From NCBI RefSeq assembly GCF_000719865.1, contig NZ_JOID01000007.1, positions 62,001 through 126,000 on the forward strand: a stretch of 64,000 bases of DNA, written 5' to 3'. Of the stretch, positions 1 to 9,965 are shown in pieces; the first letter of the stretch is position 1; each line of letters opens with the position of its first letter. Made by a program: the position numbers and the translations under genes. The notes below the pieces were generated by a model that was not told the origin of the DNA, ran no database searches, and saw nothing but the letters and a program-made list of their open reading frames with translations. The DNA is from Streptomyces albus subsp. albus (lineage in GTDB: Bacteria > Actinomycetota > Actinomycetes > Streptomycetales > Streptomycetaceae).

Positions 1-171
1 AGCAACCCCACGATCCCGGTCGCGCTGACCCAGCTCAGCGCGGGCTATGTGCGGGACCAGTCGGTCATCATGGCCGGCGCGCTGCTCGGCACCCTGCCGC
101 TGCTGCTCATGTTCATCGTCTTCGGCCGCCAGATCGTCGGCGGGATCATGCAGGGCGCGGTCAAGGGCTGA
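1..171 (+). CDS. Sugar ABC transporter permease, C-terminal fragment (CebG/MalG type)
   Basis: The last 56 codons of a gene whose start lies before the window. The fragment ends with one clear transmembrane helix (about residues 24-42) and a short cytoplasmic tail rich in Gly, Val and Lys, as MalG-type inner-membrane permeases do. A glycoside hydrolase family 1 gene follows after about 117 bp on the same strand. In Streptomyces the order cebE-cebF-cebG-bglC is well known, so cellobiose/cellotriose import is the most likely role. Only the tail is visible, so the family is inferred partly from the neighbour. Confidence 0.7.
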   Translation, partial: SNPTIPVALTQLSAGYVRDQSVIMAGALLGTLPLLLMFIVFGRQIVGGIMQGAVKG

Positions 172-288
172 CGGCCCCCGCTCCCTCCTCCCTCTCCCCT
201 CCTCCCCCGCCGGGCGGCCGTCCGGTCTCCCCCGGCTGCCCTGCTCCCCCTCCCCCTTACGTACCACCGCACCGTGGAAGGACCCCTC

Positions 289-1749
289 GTGTCCTCAAGC
301 CCTCGTACGCCCGACAACGCCGCGGAGTCCACCGGCGGCCGCGCCTTCCCGCCCGGCTTCCTGTGGGGAACCGCGACCGCCGCCTACCAGATCGAGGGCG
401 CCGCCGACCTGGACGGCCGCACCCCCTCCATCTGGGACACCTTCTCCCGCACGCCCGGCAAGGTGCGCAACGGCGACACCGGGGACGTCGCCACCGACCA
501 CTACCACCGCTGGCGCGAGGACGTCGCGACCATGGCCGATCTGGGCGTGGGCGCCTACCGGTTCTCCATCTCCTGGCCGCGCGTCCAGCCCACCGGGCGC
601 GGCCCGGCCCTGCAGAAGGGCCTGGACTTCTACCGCCGGCTCACCGACGAACTGCTGGAGAAGGGCATCCAGCCGGTCGCCACCCTCTACCACTGGGACC
701 TCCCCCAGGATCTGGAGGACGCCGGCGGCTGGCCGCAGCGGGAGACCTCCCACCGCTTCGCCGACTACGCCGCCCTGGCCGCCGAGGCGCTCGGCGACCG
801 GGTCCGGACCTGGACCACCCTCAACGAGCCCTGGTGCAGCGCCTTCCTGGGCTACGGCTCCGGGGTGCACGCCCCGGGCCGCACCGACCAGGTGGCGGCG
901 CTGCGCGCGGCGCACCACCTCAACCTCGGCCACGGACTGGCCGTCCAGGCGCTGCGCGCGGGGACGCCCGCCGGCACGAAGGTGTCCGTCACCCTCAATC
1001 TGCACCACGTGCGCCCGCTGACGGACAGTGCGGAGGACGCGGACGCGGTCCGCCGGATCGACGGCGTGGCCAACCGGGTGTTCACCGGGCCCATGCTGCA
1101 CGGCGCGTACCCGGCCGACACCCTGGCCGACACCGCGCATCTGACGGACTGGTCGTTCGTCCGGGACGGCGACACCGCCGCGATCCGGCAGCCGCTGGAC
1201 TTCCTGGGCGTCAACTACTACACGCCGACCCTCGTCTCGGCCGCCGACGGGTCCGGGGCGCACCGCTCGGACGGGCACGGCGCCAGCCCGTACAGCCCCT
1301 GGCCCGGCGGCGACCGGGTGGCCTTCCATCTGCCGCCCGGCGACACCACGGCCATGGGCTGGGCCGTCGACCCGAGCGGGCTGTACGACCTGCTGCTCCG
1401 GGTCCGGGAGGACGCCCCGGGGCTGCCGTTGATGATCACGGAGAACGGCGCGGCCTTCGACGACTACGCGGGCCCGGACGGCGAGGTGCGCGACCCGGGC
1501 CGGATCGGCTATCTGCACGGCCATCTGGACGCCGTGCACCGGGCGATCGAGGCGGGCGTGGACGTGCGCGGCTACTTCCTCTGGTCGCTGCTCGACAACT
1601 TCGAGTGGGGCTACGGCTACAGCAAGCGGTTCGGCGCGGTGTACGTGGACTACCCGACCGGCACGCGCACCCCGAAGTCCAGTGCCCGCTGGTACGCCGG
1701 GGTGGCCCGGAGCAACGTGCTGCCGCCGGCCCCGGACGGGCAGGGCTGA
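289..1749 (+). CDS. bglC: GH1 beta-glucosidase (BglC-like)
   Basis: A 486-residue family 1 glycoside hydrolase, the usual length. The acid/base Glu lies in TLNEPW (E180) and the nucleophile Glu in ITENGAAF (E385). The N-terminal [14 protein letters not shown] and the HWDLPQ stretch are also typical. No signal peptide is present, so it acts in the cytoplasm, probably splitting cellobiose or cello-oligosaccharides brought in by the upstream ABC permease. The GTG at 289 is chosen because GGAAGGA sits 6 nt before it; an in-frame GTG at 274 has no such site. A strong hairpin follows the stop. CebR control is expected for this operon, but its promoter lies outside the window. Confidence 0.9.
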   Translation: MSSSPRTPDNAAESTGGRAFPPGFLWGTATAAYQIEGAADLDGRTPSIWDTFSRTPGKVRNGDTGDVATDHYHRWREDVATMADLGVGAYRFSISWPRVQPTGRGPALQKGLDFYRRLTDELLEKGIQPVATLYHWDLPQDLEDAGGWPQRETSHRFADYAALAAEALGDRVRTWTTLNEPWCSAFLGYGSGVHAPGRTDQVAALRAAHHLNLGHGLAVQALRAGTPAGTKVSVTLNLHHVRPLTDSAEDADAVRRIDGVANRVFTGPMLHGAYPADTLADTAHLTDWSFVRDGDTAAIRQPLDFLGVNYYTPTLVSAADGSGAHRSDGHGASPYSPWPGGDRVAFHLPPGDTTAMGWAVDPSGLYDLLLRVREDAPGLPLMITENGAAFDDYAGPDGEVRDPGRIGYLHGHLDAVHRAIEAGVDVRGYFLWSLLDNFEWGYGYSKRFGAVYVDYPTGTRTPKSSARWYAGVARSNVLPPAPDGQG

Positions 1750-1756
1750 CGCGCTT

Positions 1757-1795
1757 CCGGAGCCGGCCGGGATCACGGGGTCGGGCCGGCTCCGG
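1757..1795. terminator. Terminator hairpin, 12-bp perfect stem
   Basis: The arms CCGGAGCCGGCC (1757-1768) and its exact complement (1784-1795) enclose a 15-nt loop, 8 nt after the bglC stop. There is no U-tract, as is usual for streptomycete terminators. It lies between convergent genes and may serve both strands. Confidence 0.7.
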
Positions 1796-1926
1796 ACACG
1801 GCGCCGCCCCGGGCGCGCCCCGCCTCCTGGCGGCGGGCGCGGGCCCGGGGCGGCGTCCCGCTGTGCGGACCGGCGGCTCGCGGACCGGTGGCTCACGGAC
1901 CGTTCTGTCGCCGCGCCACCGCGGCG

Positions 1927-2490
1927 TCAGCGGCGGAGTTCCGCCAGGGTGGCGTCCAGTCCGGCCCCGCCGCGCGGCCGGTTGTACGGCAGCTTGCTCA
2001 GCATGACGGCCATGCCACAGGTGTTGGTGAGGGCGGAGAAGACCAGTCCGCCGGCGACGAAGGCCGAGAGCCACAGCGCCATGGGGAAGAAGAGGCCGAG
2101 GATCAGCCCGGTCAGCACCAGGGAGCCTGCCACCAGCCGGACCTGACGGTCCATCGCCCAGGTCGGGCGGCCGCCCTCGGGCTGGTTCAGCGGATGTCCG
2201 TGCTCGGCCCAGGCGTTGGTGCCGCCGACGAGGGTCGCGGCGGGGACGCCGGCCGCGGTGAGCTGCTCGCACGCCTGCTGCGAGCGGGCGCCGGAGGCGC
2301 AGACCACGGCGAGTTCGCCGCGCTCGGCCGCGGCCCGCAGGTCGGGCAGGGCGCGCTGGAGCTGGTCGAGCGGGATGTTGAGGGCGCCGGGGATGTGCCC
2401 GCCGGCGTACTCGCCGGGGCTGCGCACGTCTATGACGGTCAAATGGTCCAGACGGGGACGCAGCTGCTGGGGGGTCAGAGCCGAGTTCAT
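1927..2490 (-). CDS. Rhodanese domain protein with DUF2892 membrane tail (YgaP-like)
   Basis: A 187-residue protein. Residues 1-105 are a rhodanese domain with the active-site loop CASGARS carrying the sulfur-accepting Cys. Residues about 118-170 hold two hydrophobic helices of the DUF2892 type, an arrangement known from the inner-membrane sulfurtransferase YgaP. It probably carries persulfide sulfur at the membrane. It is the last gene of a minus-strand run that begins with the cstB-like gene, but it has its own upstream region with a CstR-like dyad at 2697-2712 and is separated from the previous gene by a terminator. The ATG at 2490 is chosen because the rhodanese fold begins there. Confidence 0.85.
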   Translation of the reverse strand: MNSALTPQQLRPRLDHLTVIDVRSPGEYAGGHIPGALNIPLDQLQRALPDLRAAAERGELAVVCASGARSQQACEQLTAAGVPAATLVGGTNAWAEHGHPLNQPEGGRPTWAMDRQVRLVAGSLVLTGLILGLFFPMALWLSAFVAGGLVFSALTNTCGMAVMLSKLPYNRPRGGAGLDATLAELRR

Positions 2491-2606
2491 GGGGTTCCGG
2501 GTCCTTACTCGTTTACGCGTGCGGGGACGGGGGCTGATGGAGTGCCTGCCGGTCCGGCCGGGGGTGGCCGTCCGGCACCGCCGGTTGGGGGGCCGGGCAG
2601 CGGCAC

Positions 2607-2627
2607 GTACCTGGTCAGCCAGGGTAC
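2607..2627. repeat. Imperfect dyad GTACCTGG-TCAG-CCAGGGTAC
   Basis: An inverted repeat 117 bp upstream of the rhodanese-DUF2892 start, with one extra G in the right arm. The outer TACC/GGGTA ends resemble CstR half-sites, but the spacing is wrong for a single dimer site. It could be an operator or a leader hairpin; I cannot decide which. Confidence 0.3.
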
Positions 2628-2696
2628 GGCCTGGGCGCGCGGCGGTTTCCCGGCCGTCCGGTGGACGGTACGGGGAGGGACCGGCGGGCCCACACC

Positions 2697-2712
2697 ATAC
2701 CCGCAGGGGCAT
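2697..2712. promoter_or_regulatory. Candidate CstR/CsoR-family operator upstream of rhodanese-DUF2892
   Basis: The site ATACCC-GCAG-GGGCAT matches the TACCC-N4-GGGTA pattern with one mismatch. It lies about 207 bp upstream of the gene it would control. It shares the GGGCAT right arm with the site before the DUF302 gene. Confidence 0.5.
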
Positions 2713-2840
2713 CCCCCGGTGTTCCGGTCCGCCCTTCGGCCCCGCCGGCTCCCCTTTCCGGTCCTCTCGTCCCGCGCCCGGGGCCGCGCCTCCGTCGCCC
2801 GTCCCCGCCTCGCCGGGCCTCCCGGCGACACGTCCCGGCA

Positions 2841-2878
2841 ACGCGATCGCCCCGGCCTGGCGGCCGGGGCGATCGCGT
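2841..2878. terminator. Terminator hairpin, 16-17-bp stem
   Basis: CGCGATCGCCCCGGCC (2842-2857) pairs perfectly with 2862-2877 around a 4-nt loop, and A2841/T2878 can extend the stem. It lies 20 bp past the stop of the small rhodanese gene (minus strand), so it should end that transcript before the next gene. Confidence 0.75.
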
Positions 2879-2897
2879 GCGTCGCGGAGGCGGGCTG

Positions 2898-3260
2898 TCA
2901 GAGGACCTGGCCGGGGCCGCCGTCCTCGGTGCGGACGGGCAGTCCCGCCTGCTCCCAGGCCTGCATGCCGCCCGCGACGTTGACGGTGTCGATGCCCCGG
3001 GCGTTCAGAGCCTCGGTCACCTGCCGGGAGCGGTTGCCCGAACGGCAGATGGCCAGCACCGGGCGGCCCTGCGCCTCGGCCGGCAGCTCCGCTCCGGCGG
3101 CCAGCGCGCTCAGCGGCAGGAAGACGGCGTCCGGGGCGTGCCCGGCCGTGAACTCGGAGGTCTCCCGGACGTCGAGCAGGACGGCGTCGCCGTACCGGGC
3201 GCGTTCGTCGGCCTCGGCCACGGTGATCTCGGGGGTACGGGGGCGGTGCGGAAGGCTCAT
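2898..3260 (-). CDS. Single-domain rhodanese
   Basis: A 120-residue cytoplasmic sulfurtransferase: one rhodanese domain with LDVRE early and the active-site loop CRSGNR carrying the catalytic Cys. GGAG lies 6 nt before the ATG at 3260. It sits between the cstB-like gene and the rhodanese-DUF2892 gene, all on the minus strand, and probably passes persulfide sulfur to acceptors such as sulfite or thiols. Its 5' region (3261-3417) is unusually A/C-rich on the plus strand and has repeated GGAACA. The frame stays open upstream to 3338, but that part does not look like rhodanese sequence. Confidence 0.88.
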   Translation of the reverse strand: MSLPHRPRTPEITVAEADERARYGDAVLLDVRETSEFTAGHAPDAVFLPLSALAAGAELPAEAQGRPVLAICRSGNRSRQVTEALNARGIDTVNVAGGMQAWEQAGLPVRTEDGGPGQVL

Positions 3261-3290
3261 GGGGTTCTCCGGATGACTGCGCGAGACGAC

Positions 3291-3329
3291 GGAACAGCGG
3301 AACAACACAACGGAGGGAACAAGGGAACA
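3291..3329. repeat. Four GGAACA direct repeats (TGTTCC on the minus strand)
   Basis: GGAACA occurs at 3291, 3299, 3316 and 3324, that is, two pairs each with an 8-nt period. They lie within 70 bp upstream of the small rhodanese start, in a stretch much poorer in G+C than its surroundings. They may be regulator contacts or just low-complexity leader. Confidence 0.35.
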
Positions 3330-3361
3330 GAAGAACACAAGAGGTGGCGGGGACGGGCGGC

Positions 3362-3395
3362 GGCCCGCGACCGTGTCCTCGGCCGGTCGCGGGCC
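3362..3395. terminator. Terminator hairpin, 12-bp stem
   Basis: GGCCCGCGACCG (3362-3373) and its exact complement (3384-3395) enclose a 10-nt loop, 23 bp past the stop of the cstB-like gene on the minus strand. It should uncouple cstB from the downstream rhodanese at least in part. Confidence 0.65.
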
Positions 3396-3417
3396 ACCGG
3401 TCTCCGGCGCGGAGAGG

Positions 3418-5491
<2,074 letters not shown>

Positions 5492-5547
5492 CCCGCCCCG
5501 GCGGGCGGCGCACGGCATCGCCCGCGGGCCCCGCGCACACAGCGGAA

Positions 5548-5593
5548 CCGGCCGGTGGCCCGGAGAGAACGGTCTCTCCGGGCCACCGGCCGG
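5548..5593. terminator. Very strong bidirectional terminator, 21-bp perfect stem
   Basis: Positions 5548-5568 pair without mismatch with 5573-5593 around the 4-nt loop ACGG. It lies between the convergent cstR and DUF302 genes and is symmetrical enough to stop transcription from both sides. Confidence 0.85.
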
Positions 5594-5730
5594 TCGTATG
5601 CCCGGGAGCGGCCGGCGGCACCGGCGCGGCGCGGGCCCGGGGCCCGCGGCCGGGAACCGGACCGCCGGGCTCGCGCGGGCCCGGCCCCGGCCCCCGTCTC
5701 CCCGGCACCCGGCCTCCGGCCCGGCCCCGG

Positions 5731-6123
5731 TCAGCCCGTCAGGGTGTCCAGCGCGGCCTGGATGCGCCGGCCGGCCTCCTCCGCCACCGGCTCCATCTCC
5801 GCCTTGCCCGGCACGGTGACCATGACCGCCGGGTCCAGCGCCTGGACCAGGGTCCTCCCGTCCTCCGCGGCACGCACCACGACATTGCAGGGCAGCAGCA
5901 GGCCGATCTCGCGCTCGATGCCGAGGGCCCGGTGGGCGAGGTGCGGATTGCAGGCGCCGAGGATGACGTAGTCCTCGATGTCCTCGCCGATCTTGTTCTT
6001 CAGCGTCGCCCGGACATCGATTTCGGTGAGCGTGCCGAACCCCTGCTCGGCGAACGCCTCCTTCACCCGGGGGACGGCCTGGTCGTAGGGGAGGTCCAGC
6101 GTGATCGTGCGGGCGTACTCCAT
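5731..6123 (-). CDS. DUF302 domain protein
   Basis: A 130-residue single-domain DUF302 protein. Typical features are the opening Y-A-R-T-I-T-L-D-L-P strand, the central NPHLAHRAL stretch and GLLLPCNVVV with the conserved Cys. DUF302 has no settled biochemical role; such genes are often found next to sulfur-oxidation and rhodanese genes, and the conserved Cys suggests a link to thiols or sulfane sulfur. GAGGAGAA precedes the ATG at 6123. A CstR-like dyad lies 53 bp upstream, the same distance as in front of the cstB-like gene. I infer that it belongs to the persulfide regulon. Confidence 0.85.
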   Translation of the reverse strand: MEYARTITLDLPYDQAVPRVKEAFAEQGFGTLTEIDVRATLKNKIGEDIEDYVILGACNPHLAHRALGIEREIGLLLPCNVVVRAAEDGRTLVQALDPAVMVTVPGKAEMEPVAEEAGRRIQAALDTLTG

Positions 6124-6175
6124 TGCTCTTCTCCTCGGCGGTGCGGTGTTCCCGGTACGGTCAGAGGCCTTCCCG

Positions 6176-6191
6176 GTACCCGGGCGGGCAT
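6176..6191. promoter_or_regulatory. Candidate CstR operator of the DUF302 gene
   Basis: GTACCC-GGGC-GGGCAT matches TACCC-N4-GGGTA with one mismatch and begins 53 bp upstream of the DUF302 start. It overlaps a second perfect dyad, GGGCGGG-CATA-CCCGCCC (6182-6199). Confidence 0.5.
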
Positions 6192-6229
6192 ACCCGCCCC
6201 GCCGCCCGGACGCGCGGCGGCCCGGCGTC

Positions 6230-6712
6230 TCAGGTCCGGCCCTCCCGCTCCTGGACCTCCTCCAGTACGGGCTGCGCCGCCATCCAGTGGGCCCGTATCA
6301 CCCGGAAGCCGTCCCGCTCGTAGGCGTCGCAGACCTGCGGGTCGTCGTCGGCCACGAACGCCACCGTGCGCCGCGCGGCCAGGCGCCGCAGCAGTTCGGG
6401 CTTGGTGATCCGCGCGGGCCGGCGGTCGCGCGGGCCGCGCATCCGCAGCTCGCCCAGCGGCAGCCCCTGGCGCGCCAGCCAGTCCAGGGTGTCGGCGCGG
6501 CAGCTCTCCGGGCGTCCGGTCACGTACACCACCTCGCACTCGCCCGCACTCGCCAGGGCCAGCTCGATCCCCTGCGTGAGCGGCCCGTCCTCGACGGCGG
6601 CGGCGAAGAAGGCGTCCCAGTCCCGGGGCCGGCCCTCGACGTGGTGGAGCCGGTGCCGGACGTCGGCGAGGGTGCCGTCCAGATCGAACACGGCCAGGGG
6701 GCGCTGGGCCAT
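6230..6712 (-). CDS. HAD-superfamily phosphatase, polynucleotide-kinase-phosphatase-like
   Basis: A 160-residue cytoplasmic HAD-fold protein. Motif I is FDLDGTLAD at residues 9-17 (nucleophile Asp10 or so), motif II is VYVTGRPE, and motif IV is the ADDDPQ stretch. The layout resembles the 3'-phosphatase domain of polynucleotide kinases and LNS2-type HAD proteins. The substrate cannot be read from the sequence. It lies 106 bp upstream of DUF302 on the same strand. A GC-rich intergenic region separates it from the divergent universal stress gene. Confidence 0.8.
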   Translation of the reverse strand: MAQRPLAVFDLDGTLADVRHRLHHVEGRPRDWDAFFAAAVEDGPLTQGIELALASAGECEVVYVTGRPESCRADTLDWLARQGLPLGELRMRGPRDRRPARITKPELLRRLAARRTVAFVADDDPQVCDAYERDGFRVIRAHWMAAQPVLEEVQEREGRT

Positions 6713-6926
6713 CGGTCATCTCCCGGGAGGCTGGGAACGGGGCCCGTTCATGGTCCCATCACCGGGGCACACGCCGGGGCCGGGAGCCCGGCCGGAGCCG
6801 GGCCGGACCACCGCCCGGTCCCGGGGCCCCGGCGTTTACGCGGCGTGGGCCGGGATACCGGTACGGCGTCCGTCCGGCGGGCCGCGGCGCACGACCGGCG
6901 CCGCCCATTCGCGCGAAGGAGCCGCC

Positions 6927-7856
6927 ATGGTGGAGCAGGATCCGACGCCTGGGAACACCGGGCCGGGCCCCGTCCTGGTGGGCGTCGACGACGCGCACGA
7001 CCAGCAGGTGGTGCTGCGGCACGCGGCCGCCGAGGCCGTCCGCCGGGGCCTGCCGCTGCACATCCTGCACGCCGTGGAGTGGCCGCTGCCGGCCGGTGCG
7101 AGCGAGATCTACCGGGAGGTCTCCGCCCCGCAGGCACAGGCCGCGGCCGTGCTGGCACCGTTCACCGCGCAGGCGCACACCGAGCACGCGGGGCTGAACG
7201 TGGTGGCGGAGCCGTACGCCGGGCGCCCGGCCGCGGCCCTGGTCGAGCGCTCCGCGCGGGTGTCGCTGATCGTCGTCGGGCACCGGGGCACGGGCGGTTT
7301 CCCCCGGCTGCCGCTGGGGTCGGTGAGCTGGCAGGTGGCGACGCACGCGGAGTGCCCGGTGATCGTCGTCCGGCCGGGCCGGACCGCGGTCCACCCGGTG
7401 CACCGGGTGGTCGTCGGCGTGGACACCGCCGATCCCACGGCCGAGCCGCTGCGGTTCGCCTTCGAGGAGGCCGCGCTGCGGGATGCGGAGCTGATCCTGC
7501 TGACGGCCGGCTCCCGGACACGGCCCGTGACCATGGAGCCCCCCGGACCGGCCGTGCCGGGCCGGGGGGCCGTCGCCCGGACGGAGAACGGCCCGGAGGA
7601 CGTGCGGGACCTGGAGGACCTGGCCACGGCATGGCGGCACGAATACCCCAACGTCACGGTCACCACGCGCCACGTCGCCGGGCGGCCCGCCGCCGCGCTG
7701 ACGGAGGCCTCCCACGGGGCGGAGCTGGTCGTCGTCGGTTCCCACGGCCGTACCGGGGTGCGGCGGGCGCTGCTGGGATCGGTGAGCGCGGAGGTGCTGC
7801 ACACGGCCGCCTGCCCGGTGGCCGTCGTACCGGTCCGGCCCGCGGCCGGCGGCTGA
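6927..7856 (+). CDS. Tandem universal stress protein (UspA family)
   Basis: A 309-residue protein with two Usp domains (about 16-145 and 157-303). Each ends in the ATP-binding signature G-x2-G-x9-G-S, here GHRGTGGFPRLPLGS and GSHGRTGVRRALLGS. Such proteins bind ATP and support survival under starvation, hypoxia or redox stress. GAAGGA lies 6 nt before the ATG at 6927. It stands alone, divergent from the HAD gene and convergent with the ATP-grasp gene. No specific operator was recognised. Confidence 0.92.
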   Translation: MVEQDPTPGNTGPGPVLVGVDDAHDQQVVLRHAAAEAVRRGLPLHILHAVEWPLPAGASEIYREVSAPQAQAAAVLAPFTAQAHTEHAGLNVVAEPYAGRPAAALVERSARVSLIVVGHRGTGGFPRLPLGSVSWQVATHAECPVIVVRPGRTAVHPVHRVVVGVDTADPTAEPLRFAFEEAALRDAELILLTAGSRTRPVTMEPPGPAVPGRGAVARTENGPEDVRDLEDLATAWRHEYPNVTVTTRHVAGRPAAALTEASHGAELVVVGSHGRTGVRRALLGSVSAEVLHTAACPVAVVPVRPAAGG

Positions 7857-7937
7857 GCCCGCCGGGCGGGGCGGGCGCGGCCGGGGCCACGGGCGGCGGG
7901 CACGCCCCGGGTACGGCGGCGCGGACGGCGGTTTCGG

Positions 7938-8813
7938 CTACGCGGCGGGCCCGCCCGGGCCGGCGGCCCGCGCCGGCGTCTCCCGGCCACGGGCGGCCAG
8001 CCGGTGCAGCGAGCTCTTGAGCGCGGCGACGAAGCGCTCGTGGGTGTCCTCGTCGACCAGGTCCAGGGAGAGGTACGGGTTGAGGTCCTCCAGCTCGACG
8101 AGCAGCAGCTCCCCGTCCCCGGTGCGGCAGGCGTCGACCCGCTGGACGCCGTGGTCCGCGGGGTTCCACTCCACGAAGCGGCGGGCGAACTCCAGGTCCT
8201 CCGGGCTCGCCTCGTAGGGCTCCAGGCGCCAGCGCTCCCCGGGGCGGGGCGCGTACAGGGCGTACTGGAAGACCCGGTCGACGAAGTAGAAGGACACCTC
8301 GTACCGGAAGCGGATCCGCGGCTGCACCAGGACGTCCCCGAACCGGATCTCCCCCAGCCGGTCCGGGGTGAGGAAGACCAGGCCGTGCGAGTCGGCGCCG
8401 CGCAGCGGTTTGACGGCGTACTCGTCCGCCTCCGGCAGCGCCGCCAGGTCCTCGCGGCGGGCCGCGGTGGGGATCACCGGGTACCCGGCGGCGCTCAGCT
8501 CGGGCAGATACCCCTTGCCCGCCATGTCACCCCGGCCGGTCAGCGGCGGCTGGACGCGCACGCCGGCGGCCAGGGCCCGTTCGCGGAAGGCGTCGAAGGC
8601 GGCCTGGTAGTGGGTGACGGGTCCGCTGTTGCGGATCAGTACGGCGTCGAAGGCGCCCATGAGCTCCGCCGCGTCCAGCGGGTGGCACAGGGCGACGGTG
8701 AAGTCCTCGCGGAGCCGGGCGGAGAGGGCGAGGTCCTCGTCGCCGTAGCGGCGGCCGCGCGCGGGGTAGGCGGGGTCGGTGACGTAGAGCAGGCGCGGGC
8801 GGTCGGACGGCAT
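7938..8813 (-). CDS. ATP-grasp domain protein, substrate unknown
   Basis: A 291-residue protein with ATP-grasp features: a nucleotide-binding Lys in EYAVKPLRGADSHG and an acidic metal-binding strand LLLVELEDLNPYLSLD near the C-terminus. The N-terminal part has RNSGPVTHY, like the pre-ATP-grasp domain of glutathione-synthase-like ligases. It probably joins a carboxylate to an amine or thiol. AGGAG lies about 10 nt before the ATG at 8813. A partial CstR-like dyad, ATACCC-GCGC-GGGTCC, is at 8851-8866, but its right arm is poor. Confidence 0.75.
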   Translation of the reverse strand: MPSDRPRLLYVTDPAYPARGRRYGDEDLALSARLREDFTVALCHPLDAAELMGAFDAVLIRNSGPVTHYQAAFDAFRERALAAGVRVQPPLTGRGDMAGKGYLPELSAAGYPVIPTAARREDLAALPEADEYAVKPLRGADSHGLVFLTPDRLGEIRFGDVLVQPRIRFRYEVSFYFVDRVFQYALYAPRPGERWRLEPYEASPEDLEFARRFVEWNPADHGVQRVDACRTGDGELLLVELEDLNPYLSLDLVDEDTHERFVAALKSSLHRLAARGRETPARAAGPGGPAA

Positions 8814-9029
8814 GGCGGGGTGGCTCTCCTGTGGTGCGGGTCCGGCCAACATACCCGCGCGGGTCCCCCGCGCCGGGGGCCGGGCCGCCCCGGAACGGCC
8901 CGGCCCCCGGCCCCCGCCCCGGCCGGGCAGGCGGTGCGCCCCGAACCGCGGGCCTCGGGAAGGCGGGCTCAGGGCCGCGGCCCCCCTCGGTGACGGCCGG
9001 TCCGCGCCGATCCCGTCGTGCCGTCCCCG

Positions 9030-9683
9030 TCACCCCATGGCGGGCGGGGTCCAGGAGGGCGAGCGGCCGCTGAGGCCGATGACGCGGTCCAGCACCGGTG
9101 CCCCGTCCGGGACGTCGACCACCGGCCCGAAGAGACCCTCGGTCCCCGAGGGGTCGGCGGGGGCCATCAACTCGACGCAGGCCCGCGCGCTCTCCTCGTC
9201 GGCCGTGTACTCCTGGCCGGTGGCGCGCGCCAGGTCCCAGCCGTGGACGACGAGTTCGTTCAGCGCGACGACGCCCGCCACCTGCCCGGGAAGCGTGACG
9301 CCGCCGGCCTGGGTCTGCCCTTCCCACGCCTCCGGACGATGCCAGGCCGTGACGAGTTCGCCGAGCTGCCGGGGCAGCCGGTGCCGCCAGTCCTCCGCCA
9401 GCGGGCCGGGCCCGGCGGACCCCGGGTCGGTCGCGGTCGACGGACCGAGCCTCTTCTCCGCGGCGTCGCGGAAGGCGGCGGTCAGCCCGACCAGGTGCTG
9501 GAGGAGGTCGCGGACGGCGTACTCGGGGCAGGGCGTGGGGGCGGACAGGTGGTCGTCGGTGATGCCGTCCAGGAGCCGGGCGACGCGGCGCGCCGCCGGG
9601 CCGAGGTCGGGGACGGCCGGGCCGGTGGTGTCGGTGGGGTCCGTGGCGTTCGTGCCGGATTCGTTTTCCGCATGCATGTCCAT
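9030..9683 (-). CDS. TIGR03086-like metal-binding protein (DinB / mycothiol-dependent family)
   Basis: A 217-residue protein of the DinB-like four-helix fold, with the PTPCPEYAVRDLLQHLVG motif and the metal-ligand histidines of that fold (LLQHL, TAWHRP, VVHGWDL). Families of this fold include the mycothiol-dependent maleylpyruvate isomerases, so a thiol-transfer role is possible but unproven. The ATG at 9683 has no Shine-Dalgarno site. A promoter-like element (GATGAGTTTC-N12-GGTCC) ends 8 nt before it, so the mRNA may be leaderless. That element recurs before the GyrI-like gene at 24.3 kb. Confidence 0.8.
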   Translation of the reverse strand: MDMHAENESGTNATDPTDTTGPAVPDLGPAARRVARLLDGITDDHLSAPTPCPEYAVRDLLQHLVGLTAAFRDAAEKRLGPSTATDPGSAGPGPLAEDWRHRLPRQLGELVTAWHRPEAWEGQTQAGGVTLPGQVAGVVALNELVVHGWDLARATGQEYTADEESARACVELMAPADPSGTEGLFGPVVDVPDGAPVLDRVIGLSGRSPSWTPPAMG

Positions 9684-9691
9684 GCTCTACC

Positions 9692-9718
9692 GGACCGCCC
9701 GGGGTGCCGAAACTCATC
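9692..9718 (-). promoter_or_regulatory. ECF-type promoter candidate GATGAGTTTC-N12-GGTCC
   Basis: On the minus strand GATGAGTTTC (9718-9709) and GGTCC (9696-9692) are 12 bp apart and lead straight into the DinB-like gene. The same two boxes at the same spacing occur at 24353-24379. A short conserved -35/-10 pair with fixed spacing is typical of ECF sigma factors; the sigma factor itself is not in the window. Confidence 0.5.
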
Positions 9719-9965
9719 GGCCGCGGGGACTGCTCCGGCCGGGCCGGCACGGCGCGTCCCGCGCCGGAGCGGTCGGCGGGCCCCGCTTCCGGTGCGGCCG
9801 CGCGTGAACTGCCCCGCAGGCCAAGGCCGTTGCCCAAATGTCCAGAGCACCCCCGTAACGCACAAAGATGCGAACGCCACTGAACCGGCCCGGTCGTCAC
9901 GGCGTCCTCCTGATCAGTCGCGCACCTGACGCGATGTGAGAGATATACGGGGATGGGGAGCACGA

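Noticed and set aside
8851..8866. ATACCCGCGCGGGTCC upstream of the ATP-grasp gene as a CstR site
   Set aside because: The right arm lacks the final AT; the core is a GC-rich palindrome likely by chance in this genome, and the gene has no sulfur link.
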